Source of the DNA: Pseudomonadota bacterium
Lineage (GTDB): Bacteria > Pseudomonadota > Alphaproteobacteria > Kiloniellales > JACOMY01
Direction: 5' to 3'
Length of the DNA: 64,000 bases
NCBI GenBank assembly: GCA_029781795.1
Contig: JAKOWB010000008.1
Span: forward strand, 1 to 64,000
Within the stretch, counting starts at the first letter, position 1. Each line of letters starts with the position of its first letter. A program made the position numbers and the translations under genes. Positions 1 through 7,917 of this stretch are shown piece after piece. The notes under the pieces are model-generated. The model saw only the letters and a list, made by a program, of their open reading frames with translations, was not told where the DNA came from and searched no databases.

Positions 1-639
1 GTCCGCCATCTCGATCCCCGCCGCCTCGAAGGCGGCGAGGTAGGTGGCGACCGAAGGCCGCCCCACGGCGTCGTCCTGGGCACAGATCACCGCGCGCTTC
101 AGCTCCGGCCGGTGCTCCTTCATCCACTCGACGCCGGTGACGTTGTAGATCGGGTGCACCTCGCAGGGCGCGACCAGGTTCGGCGTCTCGGGGGTCAGGT
201 CGGCGACCGACAGGGTGGAGACCAGCATGCCGCTGCGGTTCGATGCCTCGATCACCGGCGGCATGGGATCGCCACCCAGGCAGAGGATGAACTTCACGCC
301 GTCGTCTTGGATCAGCTTCTGCACGCCGGTCTTCGACTTCTCGGCGGAGTACTCGTCGTCGAACGGCACGAACTCGATCGGATGGCTGGTGCCGCCGATG
401 TTGACGCCGCCGGCGGCGTTCACCCACTCGGCCCAGATCTGGCAGCCATAGAGCCCCGGCAGACCCCAGCCGGCGATGTCGCCGGTCAGCGCCGCCAGGA
501 AGCCGATCTTGATCGGCGCGCCCTCGGCCCGGGCGCGGCGCGGCAAGGTACTGGTGGCACCGAGCGCCGCGCCGGCCAGCGCGGAAGACTTGAGGAAGCG
601 GCGGCGCGACAGGCGCTGGCGCAGGAGGTCGATCGACAT
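1..639 (-). CDS. Liv-type ABC transporter substrate-binding protein, C-terminus beyond window edge
   Basis: A frame open from the ATG at 639 to the left edge gives 213 residues with no stop, so the 3' part lies outside. The N-terminus has a twin-arginine signal (RRRFLKSSALAGAALG, about residues 12-27) followed by the typical start of a periplasmic binding protein of the branched-chain amino acid family (IKIGFLAALTGDIAGWG, then a NAAGGVNIGG stretch). It would bind a small organic ligand in the periplasm and hand it to a Liv permease that is not visible here. It lies 49 bp downstream of an acyl-CoA dehydrogenase on the same strand, which suggests a ligand that is degraded as a CoA thioester. 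Ligand unknown. Confidence 0.85.
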   Translation of the reverse strand, partial: MSIDLLRQRLSRRRFLKSSALAGAALGATSTLPRRARAEGAPIKIGFLAALTGDIAGWGLPGLYGCQIWAEWVNAAGGVNIGGTSHPIEFVPFDDEYSAEKSKTGVQKLIQDDGVKFILCLGGDPMPPVIEASNRSGMLVSTLSVADLTPETPNLVAPCEVHPIYNVTGVEWMKEHRPELKRAVICAQDDAVGRPSVATYLAAFEAAGIEMAD

Positions 640-688
640 GGCTGACCCTCCGATCCGGAGCGAGGCGCCGGCCCGGCGCCAGGGGTGA

Positions 689-2095
689 CTACTGCGCCGC
701 CTGCTGCTGCAGGTCGGCGGCCAGGCTCTCCATCAGGCGCCGCTTGCCGGCGGCATCCAGCTTCTTCAGTTCGTTGTTGAGCACCCGCTCGTTGACCTGC
801 TGGTTCCAGTAGTCCAGCGATTCCATGCCGAGCAGCGCGTACTTGCCGATGAACTGGCGCAGCACCTCGTTGGTCGGGCCCATGACCCAGCCCGCCTTGC
901 CGTCGCGCACCAGTCGCTCCAGTCCCAGGTCCTTCTTGTAGCCGGTGCCGCCGCAGGCCTGCAGCATCTTGTCCACCACGTTGTAGACGTTCTTGCAGGC
1001 GATGAACTTGGTCTGCCACAGCCAGGGCAGGTACTGGGCGCGCGGCATGGCATTGGGGTCGCGCTCGTGCAGCGACCAGTCGCCGTTCTCGGTCACGTCG
1101 TCCATCAGCCGGGCGATTGAGAAGGCGTAGAGCCGCGAGGCCTGGGTATCCATGACGCACTCGCCGACATAGTCCTGGATCGTCGGGTAGTCGCAGACCC
1201 GCATGCCGACGTCGGCATGCACCTTGCGCGTGGTCTGCATCTTGGCGATGTCGATGGCGCCCAGCGAGATGCCGTTATAGGTGCCCGAGAACATCAGCAG
1301 GCCCAACGGATCCACCGCCTCGTCGTTCGACTTCGCGCCGTCGCCGGGCGGGCCGATCATGCGGTCGTGCGGGATCTCGACATTGTCGATGGTGATGGGC
1401 CCGGACTGGTTGCCCTGCATGCCCATGGCGTCCCAGGACGAGGTGGTGGCGCGGATCTCGTCCTTGTAGAGCAGGAAGACCGAGAGGTCGGCGAAGTTGC
1501 CCTTGAAGTCGGGGCTCGAGGTCTGCGCCACGTAGAAGTCGGCATAGCCGCCGGAGGTGGTCCAGGAGGAGCGCTTGTTGACCTTCCAGCCGCCGTCGAT
1601 CTTCTCGGCGCGCGACGCCATGGGATACCAGAAGTGCGAGCCGGTCTCGGGATCGGAGTAGGACGAGGTGCCGATGAAGACGTCCTTGTTGAGGCGGCGC
1701 AGCACCTTCTCGATCTCGGCGTTGCCCTCGGCGCGGTACAGCAGCGCCGCCGTCGCCAGCAGATGCATGGAATAGACCAGCGCGGTGGAGGAGCAGCCGT
1801 AGCGGCCGATGGTCTCCAGCACCATGGTGACGCAGACATGGTTCTGCGCCAGCCCGCCGTACTTCTTCGGCACATGCAGCGCCAGCAGGCCGAGCGAGGC
1901 CAGCGCCTCCATGTTCTTGCGCGGGAAGATGCGCTCGCGGTCCGAGACGATGGCGTTGGGCCGCAGCGTGGTGTGGCAGAGCTCGATCAGCTTGGCCTGC
2001 AGGTCCTTCTGCTCCGGCGTCAGCAGCCACTGCGGATCGAAGTCGTACCCCAGGCCATGAAAGGGCTTGCCGCCCCACAGCTTCTCGCCGGACAT
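689..2095 (-). CDS. acyl-CoA dehydrogenase family flavoprotein with a non-canonical active-site region
   Basis: 468 residues from the ATG at 2095, chosen over an upstream ATG because GGGGAG lies 7 bases before it. The N-terminal helical domain, middle beta domain (GTSSYSDPETGSHF, then KRSSWTTSGGYADF) and C-terminal helical domain (QACGGTGYKKDLGLERLVRD) follow the acyl-CoA dehydrogenase order. Where most family members carry YEGT with the catalytic glutamate, this protein has WVMGPTNEV (about residues 402-411), so the catalytic base must be elsewhere or the reaction differs. It probably oxidises or otherwise processes an acyl-CoA using FAD. The binding protein gene follows after 49 bp; a short hairpin (664-680) lies between them. 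Substrate not identifiable. Confidence 0.85.
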   Translation of the reverse strand: MSGEKLWGGKPFHGLGYDFDPQWLLTPEQKDLQAKLIELCHTTLRPNAIVSDRERIFPRKNMEALASLGLLALHVPKKYGGLAQNHVCVTMVLETIGRYGCSSTALVYSMHLLATAALLYRAEGNAEIEKVLRRLNKDVFIGTSSYSDPETGSHFWYPMASRAEKIDGGWKVNKRSSWTTSGGYADFYVAQTSSPDFKGNFADLSVFLLYKDEIRATTSSWDAMGMQGNQSGPITIDNVEIPHDRMIGPPGDGAKSNDEAVDPLGLLMFSGTYNGISLGAIDIAKMQTTRKVHADVGMRVCDYPTIQDYVGECVMDTQASRLYAFSIARLMDDVTENGDWSLHERDPNAMPRAQYLPWLWQTKFIACKNVYNVVDKMLQACGGTGYKKDLGLERLVRDGKAGWVMGPTNEVLRQFIGKYALLGMESLDYWNQQVNERVLNNELKKLDAAGKRRLMESLAADLQQQAAQ

Positions 2096-2313
2096 TCGCT
2101 GCTCCCCGTCGGTCGCGCCAGGGCTGGGCCCGCCTGGCCCTGCCATCGGCCTGGAACGCTAGGGCCGCGCTGGCGCCCGGCGCCTGCAGGTTCTTGCTGG
2201 CTTCTGCAGCATCCTGCGTCGGCGGCCCTCGGTTCCGCTCCGCCTCAGGCGTTGCATGGGTGCAGCGGCGTGCTAGGCTTCCGCTTCTCGCCCGTCGCGG
2301 ACAGGACCCGGCC

Positions 2314-3195
2314 ATGCAGCCCTGCGCCGATGTCGACACCTGGGGCGGCTTCATGCCCCGGCCACCGGTCGCCACCAGCGACGGGCGTGGCTGGCGTCAT
2401 CTCACCGCCCGCCGCTTCCGCCACACGCCGGCGGAGACGTTCACCGCGCCGCCGCTGGCCGAGCACCTGGTCACGCTGTTCCTGGAGGGTCCGGCGGAGC
2501 TGGACTGGCGGCTGCAGGGCCGGCACCTGACCGGCTGCACCGTGCCGGGCCATGTGATGATCATGTCGGCGGGACAGGAGAACGTCTGGCGCTGGAGCGG
2601 CCATCCCGACGTGCTGCATCTCTACCTGACGCCGGCTTACCTGAACCTGCTGGCGGCCGAGGCTGGCCTGGGCCAAGTCGAGCTGATCGACGGCTACGAT
2701 CGGGTCGACCCGCTGCTGTTCAGCCTGGGTCGCCATGTGCTCAGCGAACTGGAGGCCGGCGAAGCCGTCGGCGGCGGCCTGATCGGCGAGGCGCTGGCGC
2801 AGCTCGTCGGCCTGCAGCTTCTGCGGGCCCATTCCGCGCGGCGCCTGCCGGTCCAGGGTGCCGCCAGCCTGCCGGGCTGGCGCCTGCGCCGGGTCAGCGA
2901 CCTGGTCGAGGCGCGGCTGGACGGCGAGCTGACCATCGCCGAGATGGCCGAGGCGGCGGGCCTCAGCGCCTATCACTTCTCGCGCTCCTTCAAGGCCGCC
3001 ACCGGCCGGCCGCCGCACCGCTACCTGCTGGAGCGTCGGGTGGAGCGCGCCAAGCAGCTCCTGGCCGACCCGGCGCAGGAGATCGTGCAGGTCGCCCTGG
3101 CCGCCGGCTTCGCCAGCCAGGAGCACATGACCACGGTGTTCCGGCGCCTCACCGGCACGACGCCCGCGCGCTACCGCCGCGCGCGGCTGGCCTGA
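2314..3195 (+). CDS. AraC family transcriptional regulator
   Basis: About 293 residues from the ATG at 2314; longer in-frame starts exist but lack a ribosome binding site. The C-terminal 100 residues hold the two helix-turn-helix units of the AraC/XylS family: LTIAEMAEAAGLSAYHFSRSF and then IVQVALAAGFASQEHMTTVFRR with the closing GTTPARYRR signature. The N-terminal 190 residues are an effector or dimerisation domain that I cannot assign. It diverges from the acyl-CoA dehydrogenase at 689-2095 across a 218-bp spacer and is a reasonable candidate to control that unit, but no operator was recognised. Confidence 0.88.
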   Translation: MQPCADVDTWGGFMPRPPVATSDGRGWRHLTARRFRHTPAETFTAPPLAEHLVTLFLEGPAELDWRLQGRHLTGCTVPGHVMIMSAGQENVWRWSGHPDVLHLYLTPAYLNLLAAEAGLGQVELIDGYDRVDPLLFSLGRHVLSELEAGEAVGGGLIGEALAQLVGLQLLRAHSARRLPVQGAASLPGWRLRRVSDLVEARLDGELTIAEMAEAAGLSAYHFSRSFKAATGRPPHRYLLERRVERAKQLLADPAQEIVQVALAAGFASQEHMTTVFRRLTGTTPARYRRARLA

Positions 3196-3299
3196 ACGCT
3201 GCGCCGCAAGATCGTGTCGGTCGGCAGCAATCCCCTGCAGGACAGCCCAGTCGCTTCATCCCATCTCTAGCATCGCCATCCAACGGGAGTCACGGAACC

Positions 3300-3824
3300 A
3301 TGCCCGGCAAGTCGAAGCCCCTGCGCACCAAGGTCAACTGGCGCGAGGCCCTGTTCAGCACCTACAGCCTGCAGGGCAAGCCGCAGGACGACCTGACCTG
3401 GCACAACATCTCGTGGGACGACGCCAGCGATTCCGGCTTCTTCCTGATCCGCTTCGCGCCGGGCGGCGTCTCGATTCCGCACGAACACCTGCACTTCGAG
3501 GAGTTCGTGGTGCTGGAGGGCGAACTGGAGGACCACGACGGCACGGTCTACCGCGCCGGCGACTGCGTTTCGCTGGCCCCCGGCTCGAAGCACTTCACCC
3601 GCTCGAAGAACGGCGCGACATCTGCGGTCTTCATCCGCGGCGGCTTCCGCACCCTGGATGCCGGCGAGGGCCTGGCAAAGATCGGCACGAAGCACGGCAA
3701 GACCGCGGCGAAGAAGAAGGTCGCGGCGGCAAAGCCGAAGACCTCCAAGGCTAAGGCGACAGCTCGCACCAGACCGGCTGGTGGTCGGACGCCGGGTTCT
3801 GCTGGTCGATCCAGGCGCGGGTGA
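3300..3824 (+). CDS. cupin-domain protein with a lysine/alanine-rich C-terminal tail
   Basis: 174 residues. Residues 1-115 form a single cupin barrel: the first metal motif is IPHEHLHFEEF followed by VLEGEL, and the second is GSKHFTRS, so it probably binds a divalent metal. After the barrel comes a strongly basic tail (from about residue 130: KTAAKKKVAAAKPKTSKAKA) resembling histone H1-like or AlgP-like tails, ending in an arginine/glycine-rich stretch. The last 74 bases run antisense through the 3' end of the nuclease gene at 3751-4623, so the extreme C-terminus may be a read-through extension and not a selected sequence. Function unknown; a sensor or small enzyme role is possible. Confidence 0.75.
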   Translation: MPGKSKPLRTKVNWREALFSTYSLQGKPQDDLTWHNISWDDASDSGFFLIRFAPGGVSIPHEHLHFEEFVVLEGELEDHDGTVYRAGDCVSLAPGSKHFTRSKNGATSAVFIRGGFRTLDAGEGLAKIGTKHGKTAAKKKVAAAKPKTSKAKATARTRPAGGRTPGSAGRSRRG

Positions 3825-4623
3825 CGCGCGGCGCCAGGGCCGGCGTGACGAAGATGTAGTCGAGGCGCAGGCCTTCCTTGAAGGCCTTCTCCTCGTCGAA
3901 CCAGGTCAGGCCCTCGGCTTCGCCGTGGCCGGCGGCGACCCAGCTGTCGACCAGGAAGCCGCCGACGCGCTGGCGGCCGTAGAAGTAGTCGGCCTCGCCG
4001 ACGATCCGGTCGTACTCCGCCTGCGCCGGCGTCAGGTTGAAATCGCCCAGGATGACGAAGTCCTCCGGCACGGTGACCTCCTCGAGGCCGGTCCAGCTCG
4101 TCCCGGTCATGCTGGCGCCTTCGGCCGGCACGGCGTGCAGCGCCGGCAGCAGCCAGTCGAGCTGCGCCCGCCGCTGCTGGCTGCGCAGGTAGTTGAGGTG
4201 CGTGACGTAGATCCTGACGTCGCCGCCCGGCACCGCGACGATGCCTTCCAGCACACCGTTCGGCTGGTCGCTGCGGTCGAAACTGCGGGCGCGCGGCAGC
4301 AGCAGGTGGCGGGTGGAGCGGATCGGCCAGCGTGACAGCAGCATGTTGCCGAACTGGCAGCGCCGATTGACCGCCCGCCCGGCGACGGTCGCCGAGCCGG
4401 CGTCGATGTCGAGCGGCGCGGCATAGACCCAGAAGTACTCCGGCAGCAGCTCGGCCAGGCGCTCGGGCTGCTGCGACTCGCCGGCCGGCACGCCGGGCAG
4501 GTTGCGCGACACTTCCTGCAGGCCGATCAGGTCGGCGCCACGCACCGCTTCGGCGATGCGCGCCAGGTCGTAGCGCCCATCCTTTCCCTTGCCGTACTGG
4601 ATGTTGAAGGTAGCGATCCGCAA
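3751..4623 (-). CDS. endonuclease/exonuclease/phosphatase family protein
   Basis: 290 residues with the full EEP fold signature: an N-terminal TFNIQYGKGKDGRYD with the metal-binding Asn, LIGLQEVSRN with the catalytic Glu near residue 37, YVTHLNY, ILGDFNLTPAQAEYD, RLDYIFVTP, and the closing ASDHQPVWCEL with the Asp-His pair. These residues support a metal-dependent phosphoesterase. Nucleic acid, phospholipid or phosphoinositide substrates all occur in this family and cannot be told apart here. No signal peptide is seen, so it is probably cytoplasmic. The stop lies inside the convergent cupin gene (74-bp overlap). Confidence 0.88.
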   Translation of the reverse strand: MRIATFNIQYGKGKDGRYDLARIAEAVRGADLIGLQEVSRNLPGVPAGESQQPERLAELLPEYFWVYAAPLDIDAGSATVAGRAVNRRCQFGNMLLSRWPIRSTRHLLLPRARSFDRSDQPNGVLEGIVAVPGGDVRIYVTHLNYLRSQQRRAQLDWLLPALHAVPAEGASMTGTSWTGLEEVTVPEDFVILGDFNLTPAQAEYDRIVGEADYFYGRQRVGGFLVDSWVAAGHGEAEGLTWFDEEKAFKEGLRLDYIFVTPALAPRVTRAWIDQQNPASDHQPVWCELSP

Positions 4624-4648
4624 GAGCCTGCCCCTCGATGGCTGCTGT

Positions 4649-5782
4649 TCAGAACACCGGAGCGAAACCGCCCTGCTTCAGCGCCTGGCGGCGGCGTTCC
4701 GCCCAGGCCGCCTGCCAGTCGACCGGGTTCTCGGCCTTCAACGCCGTCCAGGCGGCGGCCAGCGCCTCTTGCCGCTGGATCAGGTGGTCATTGAAGGCCT
4801 GGTCCTTCGCGGTCCAGACGCCCATCTCCTTCAGGTAGGCGATCGTGCCCTCATGGTAGGGGATGAACCACTCGTGGTTCTGCGCGTCGATCCGCCAGCC
4901 GTCGATCCCCGGCGCGTGGTCCTTGTAGAGCGGGTAGAGCTCCACCAAAGCCTTCGCCATGTTGTAGACGAGATCGCGGTCGCTGCTGTCCATCGCGATG
5001 AGAATCGGGAAGGCATAGTACGCGCCATAGAGACCGTGGGCGTGATCGACGTTCGCCCCTTCGCTGACGGTGTGGAACGAGAAATAGGGCGCAACTGCCT
5101 TCATGCGCGCCAAGCCCTCGCCGTTCTGCGGGTCGAGCGGCGGCCAGAGCAGTCCGCGCGGCCCCTTGGCCGCTTCGAAGGCGCCAGGCGATGCGGTGGA
5201 CGCGAAGGCCGCATCCACCACGCCGTCCTCCATGGCCTTCAGGCCCTCGTTGAAGAAGCCCTTGACCGGCACCTTCTGCACGTCGTCCCAGGTCAGCCCG
5301 CCATAGGCCAGGTAGGCTTCGGTGTTGACGTTGACCACGGTCTGGTCGCTGTACCAGGCGACGCGCCGGCCCCTGAGATCGCCATAGTCATGGATGCCGA
5401 GGTCGCCTGCCACCGCCAGCGCATAGTCGATCGGCTCGTCGAAGTCGGCCAGTACGAGACGGACCTTCTGCGGCCCCCAGTCCGGCGCGGCGAAGCCGAA
5501 GGCCCCCTCCTGCGCGCCGACCGTCGCGCCGACCGCGTTGGCCGCGAAGTCGACCGCGCCGTGCCGCAGCAGGTCGTCGCGCTCCATGTCGCTGTTGGCA
5601 TCCTTCACCACCAGTTCGACGCCCAGGGCGCTGCGCAGCGCCTCGCCGATGGCTCGCGCCTGGTCTTCGGCCAGGCTGGTGAAGGCCGCCCAGGTGACTT
5701 GCGGCGGCAGCTTGATGTCGCTGGCCTGCGCGGTTGCTGCCAGACCCCAGGTCAAGGCCACGGCAAAGGCGATCTTTTTCAT
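4649..5782 (-). CDS. TAXI-family TRAP transporter solute-binding protein
   Basis: 377 residues from the ATG at 5782, where a clean signal peptide begins (MKKIAFAVALTWGLAATAQA). The mature protein follows the TAXI type of TRAP binding protein: an early SLAEDQARAIGEALRSAL stretch, then DYGDLRGRRVAWY and later KALVELYPLYKDHAPGI. TAXI proteins deliver carboxylates or amino acids to fused TRAP membrane subunits. No TRAP permease gene lies nearby, so this is an orphan subunit whose partner is elsewhere. The next gene on the same strand ends 25 bp downstream, with its start on the far side. Ligand unknown. Confidence 0.8.
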   Translation of the reverse strand: MKKIAFAVALTWGLAATAQASDIKLPPQVTWAAFTSLAEDQARAIGEALRSALGVELVVKDANSDMERDDLLRHGAVDFAANAVGATVGAQEGAFGFAAPDWGPQKVRLVLADFDEPIDYALAVAGDLGIHDYGDLRGRRVAWYSDQTVVNVNTEAYLAYGGLTWDDVQKVPVKGFFNEGLKAMEDGVVDAAFASTASPGAFEAAKGPRGLLWPPLDPQNGEGLARMKAVAPYFSFHTVSEGANVDHAHGLYGAYYAFPILIAMDSSDRDLVYNMAKALVELYPLYKDHAPGIDGWRIDAQNHEWFIPYHEGTIAYLKEMGVWTAKDQAFNDHLIQRQEALAAAWTALKAENPVDWQAAWAERRRQALKQGGFAPVF

Positions 5783-5883
5783 CGGCCACCCCTTCCAGTC
5801 CGGCTTGAAACCGGCGGGGAAGCCTACGCTTCTGTCGGGTCGCTGGCTACGTGTCGGCGTGCCTGCGCGAAGCGAGGCGGCGG

Positions 5884-6537
5884 CTAGAACTCGACCTCGA
5901 GTTCCTCCAGCTCCTCGGGCTCGGCCAGGGCGCCGCCGATCCATTCCTGCATCGCCGGGAGCGCCAGGATGCGATCCATGTAGGCGGCGAGGTCGCCTTC
6001 CAGCGTCACGTCATAGGTGACGAAGCGGGTGCAGACCGGCGCGTACATGGCGTCGGCCATCGACAGCCCGCCGAACAGGAAGGGCCCGCCGTAGCGCTTG
6101 AGGCAGTCGCGCCAGATCTCGGCGATGTGGTCGATGTCGGCCTGCGCGCCGGCCCAGACCTTGAAGCCCGGATAGCGCGCCTTGATGTTCATCGGCAGCG
6201 CCGAGCGCAGGTTGGAGAAGCCGGAGTGCATCTCGCCGCAGACCGCGCGGCAGTGCGCGCGCGCGGCGCGGTCGGCCGGCAGCAGGCCCGCCTGCGGGAA
6301 GGTCTCGTTCAGATACTCGGCGATGGCCAGGGTGTCCCAGACCTCGATCCCCTCGTGCGTCAGGCGCGGTACGCGCACGGTGGGCGAGAGCAGCAGCAGC
6401 TCGGCGCGGGTGGTGGGATCGTCGCTGGGCATCACGACCTCCTCCACCTCCAGCCCCGCAAGATGGCAGAGCAGCCAGCCGCGCAGCGACCAGGACGAGT
6501 AGTTGCGGCTGGAGATCGTCAGGGTGGTCACGGCCAT
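5884..6537 (-). CDS. glutathione S-transferase family protein
   Basis: 217 residues from the ATG at 6537, preceded by AGAGGA. The N-terminal thioredoxin fold begins TLTISSRNYSSWSLRGWLL, where a serine in the SSWSLR turn is the likely glutathione-activating residue, and continues to SPTVRVPRLTHEGIEVWDTLAIAEYL, the usual cis-Pro and glutathione-contact segment. The helical C-terminal domain includes FLFGGLSMADAMYAPV. It ends in an acidic tail (EPEELEELEVEF). It diverges from the PHA depolymerase gene across 127 bp that contain a PhaR-type site, so the two may share control. The substrate is unknown. Confidence 0.88.
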   Translation of the reverse strand: MAVTTLTISSRNYSSWSLRGWLLCHLAGLEVEEVVMPSDDPTTRAELLLLSPTVRVPRLTHEGIEVWDTLAIAEYLNETFPQAGLLPADRAARAHCRAVCGEMHSGFSNLRSALPMNIKARYPGFKVWAGAQADIDHIAEIWRDCLKRYGGPFLFGGLSMADAMYAPVCTRFVTYDVTLEGDLAAYMDRILALPAMQEWIGGALAEPEELEELEVEF

Positions 6538-6582
6538 CGCTGTCCTCTCCGGCATCAGGGTTTTTCCCCGGCCCACTGCATT

Positions 6583-6594
6583 TCGCAATTGCGA
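6583..6594. promoter_or_regulatory. 12-bp perfect palindrome in the GST/phaZ divergent region
   Basis: TCGCAATTGCGA is a perfect 12-bp palindrome in the AT-rich centre of the spacer between the glutathione transferase gene and phaZ. Its position between two divergent starts and its symmetry suggest a dimeric regulator site. It lies 7 bp before the CTGC/GCAG site at 6602-6612. The cognate protein is unknown. Confidence 0.4.
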
Positions 6595-6601
6595 GATCAT
6601 C

Positions 6602-6612
6602 CTGCAATGCAG
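6602..6612. promoter_or_regulatory. putative PhaR binding site
   Basis: CTGCAATGCAG fits the CTGC-N3-4-GCAG pattern described for the PHA regulator PhaR in Paracoccus. It lies 52 bp upstream of the phaZ start. Two near-identical direct repeats follow, TTGCATCAGGG at 6619-6629 and TTGCGTCAGGG at 6635-6645, 16 bp apart, and GCATCAGGG also occurs at 6552-6560. The PHA depolymerase context makes the assignment plausible; binding itself is inferred. Confidence 0.5.
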
Positions 6613-6664
6613 CAGGATTTGCATCAGGGATTTTTTGCGTCAGGGCTTCGGGGGACGGGTAACG

Positions 6665-7885
6665 ATGCTGCTTTATGCGGCCTACCAGGCGGCGGCGGAC
6701 TGGCTCGGCCCGCTGGCCAGCCTGTCCCGTCTGACCGGGGGGATGGACAACCCGCTGGCGCGGCTCGCCACCCGCGCCGGCCTGCTGCGGCGCCTGGCCG
6801 CCACGGCCGAGCTGGTCGCCCGCGCCGGCCTGAGCCATGACCGGCCCTCGTTCGAGGTGGACACGGTCACGGTGCGCGGCCGGGCCTGCCGGGTGACCGA
6901 AGAGGCGGCGGACCGGACCCCGTTCGGCACGCTGCTGCATTTCCGCAAGGAGGGCGCGCCGCCGCAGCCGCGCATCCTGCTGGTCGCGCCGCTGTCGGGC
7001 CACTTCGCCACGCTGCTGCGTGGCACGGTGCACACCCTGCTGCCCGAGCACGACGTCTACATCACCGACTGGCACAACGCGCGCAACGTGCCGCTGGCAG
7101 CCGGGCGCTTCGGGCTGGACGACTACATCGCGCACATCATCCGTTTCCTCGAGGCCATCGGCCCCGGAGGGCACGTCATGGCGGTGTGCCAGCCCTGCGT
7201 CCAGGTGCTGGCCGCCGTGGCGGTGATGTCCGAGGAGAAGAACGCCGCGACGCCGCGTTCCATGACGCTGATGGCCGGGCCGGTCGACACGCGCGTCAGC
7301 CCGACCAAGGTCGATCTGCTGGCAACCGAGCATTCCATCGCCTGGTTCCGCCGCATGCTGATCACCACCGTGCCGCCGCGCTTCGCCGGCGCCGGGCGCG
7401 AGGTCTATCCCGGCTTCATGCAGCTCGCCGCCTTCATGCAGATGAACCTGGAACGCCACGTCGGCGCCCACATCCGCATGGGCGAGCACCTGGCGCGCGG
7501 CGAGCAGCGGGAGGCGAAGGCCATCGCCGACTTCTACGACGAGTACTTCGCCGTGCTCGACCTGCCGGCCGAGTTCTACCTGGAGACGGTCGAGCGCGTG
7601 TTCCAGAACCACGAGCTGCCGCGCGGCGTGATGACCTATCGCGGCCGCCGCATCGATCCCAAGGCGATCCGCCGCACCGCGCTGCTGACGGTGGAGGGCG
7701 AGCGCGACGACATCTGCGGCGTCGGCCAGACCCTGGCGGCGCAGGACCTTTGCGCGTCACTGCGGCCGGCGCTGCGGCGCCATCACCTGCAGCCCGGCGC
7801 CGGCCACTACGGCGTCTTCAGCGGCCGCAAGTGGACCGCGCAGATCTATCCCCTGGTGCGCAACCTGGTCCTGGCCACCGACTGA
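6665..7885 (+). CDS. phaZ: intracellular polyhydroxyalkanoate depolymerase
   Basis: 406 residues from the ATG at 6665, close to the roughly 420 usual for the PhaZ1 family; upstream in-frame ATGs run into the divergent gene. The active-site segment is GGHVMAVCQPCVQVLAA, where Cys174 matches the cysteine nucleophile of this lipase-box variant, and the catalytic His is in GHYGVFSGRKW near the C-terminus, followed by the usual IYPLVRNLVL end. The enzyme breaks down stored polyhydroxybutyrate in the cytoplasm to mobilise carbon. A PhaR-type site and direct repeats lie just upstream. No phaC or phasin gene is in the window. No signal peptide, consistent with the intracellular class. Confidence 0.93.
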   Translation: MLLYAAYQAAADWLGPLASLSRLTGGMDNPLARLATRAGLLRRLAATAELVARAGLSHDRPSFEVDTVTVRGRACRVTEEAADRTPFGTLLHFRKEGAPPQPRILLVAPLSGHFATLLRGTVHTLLPEHDVYITDWHNARNVPLAAGRFGLDDYIAHIIRFLEAIGPGGHVMAVCQPCVQVLAAVAVMSEEKNAATPRSMTLMAGPVDTRVSPTKVDLLATEHSIAWFRRMLITTVPPRFAGAGREVYPGFMQLAAFMQMNLERHVGAHIRMGEHLARGEQREAKAIADFYDEYFAVLDLPAEFYLETVERVFQNHELPRGVMTYRGRRIDPKAIRRTALLTVEGERDDICGVGQTLAAQDLCASLRPALRRHHLQPGAGHYGVFSGRKWTAQIYPLVRNLVLATD

Positions 7886-7917
7886 CAGCGGGCCTAGTCT
7901 CGCCGCCGGAGGTGCCC

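Noticed and set aside
701-712. CTGC-N4-GCAG, a PhaR-like match
   Set aside because: It is inside the 3' coding end of an acyl-CoA dehydrogenase gene, formed by Gln/Ala codons, with no PHA gene nearby.
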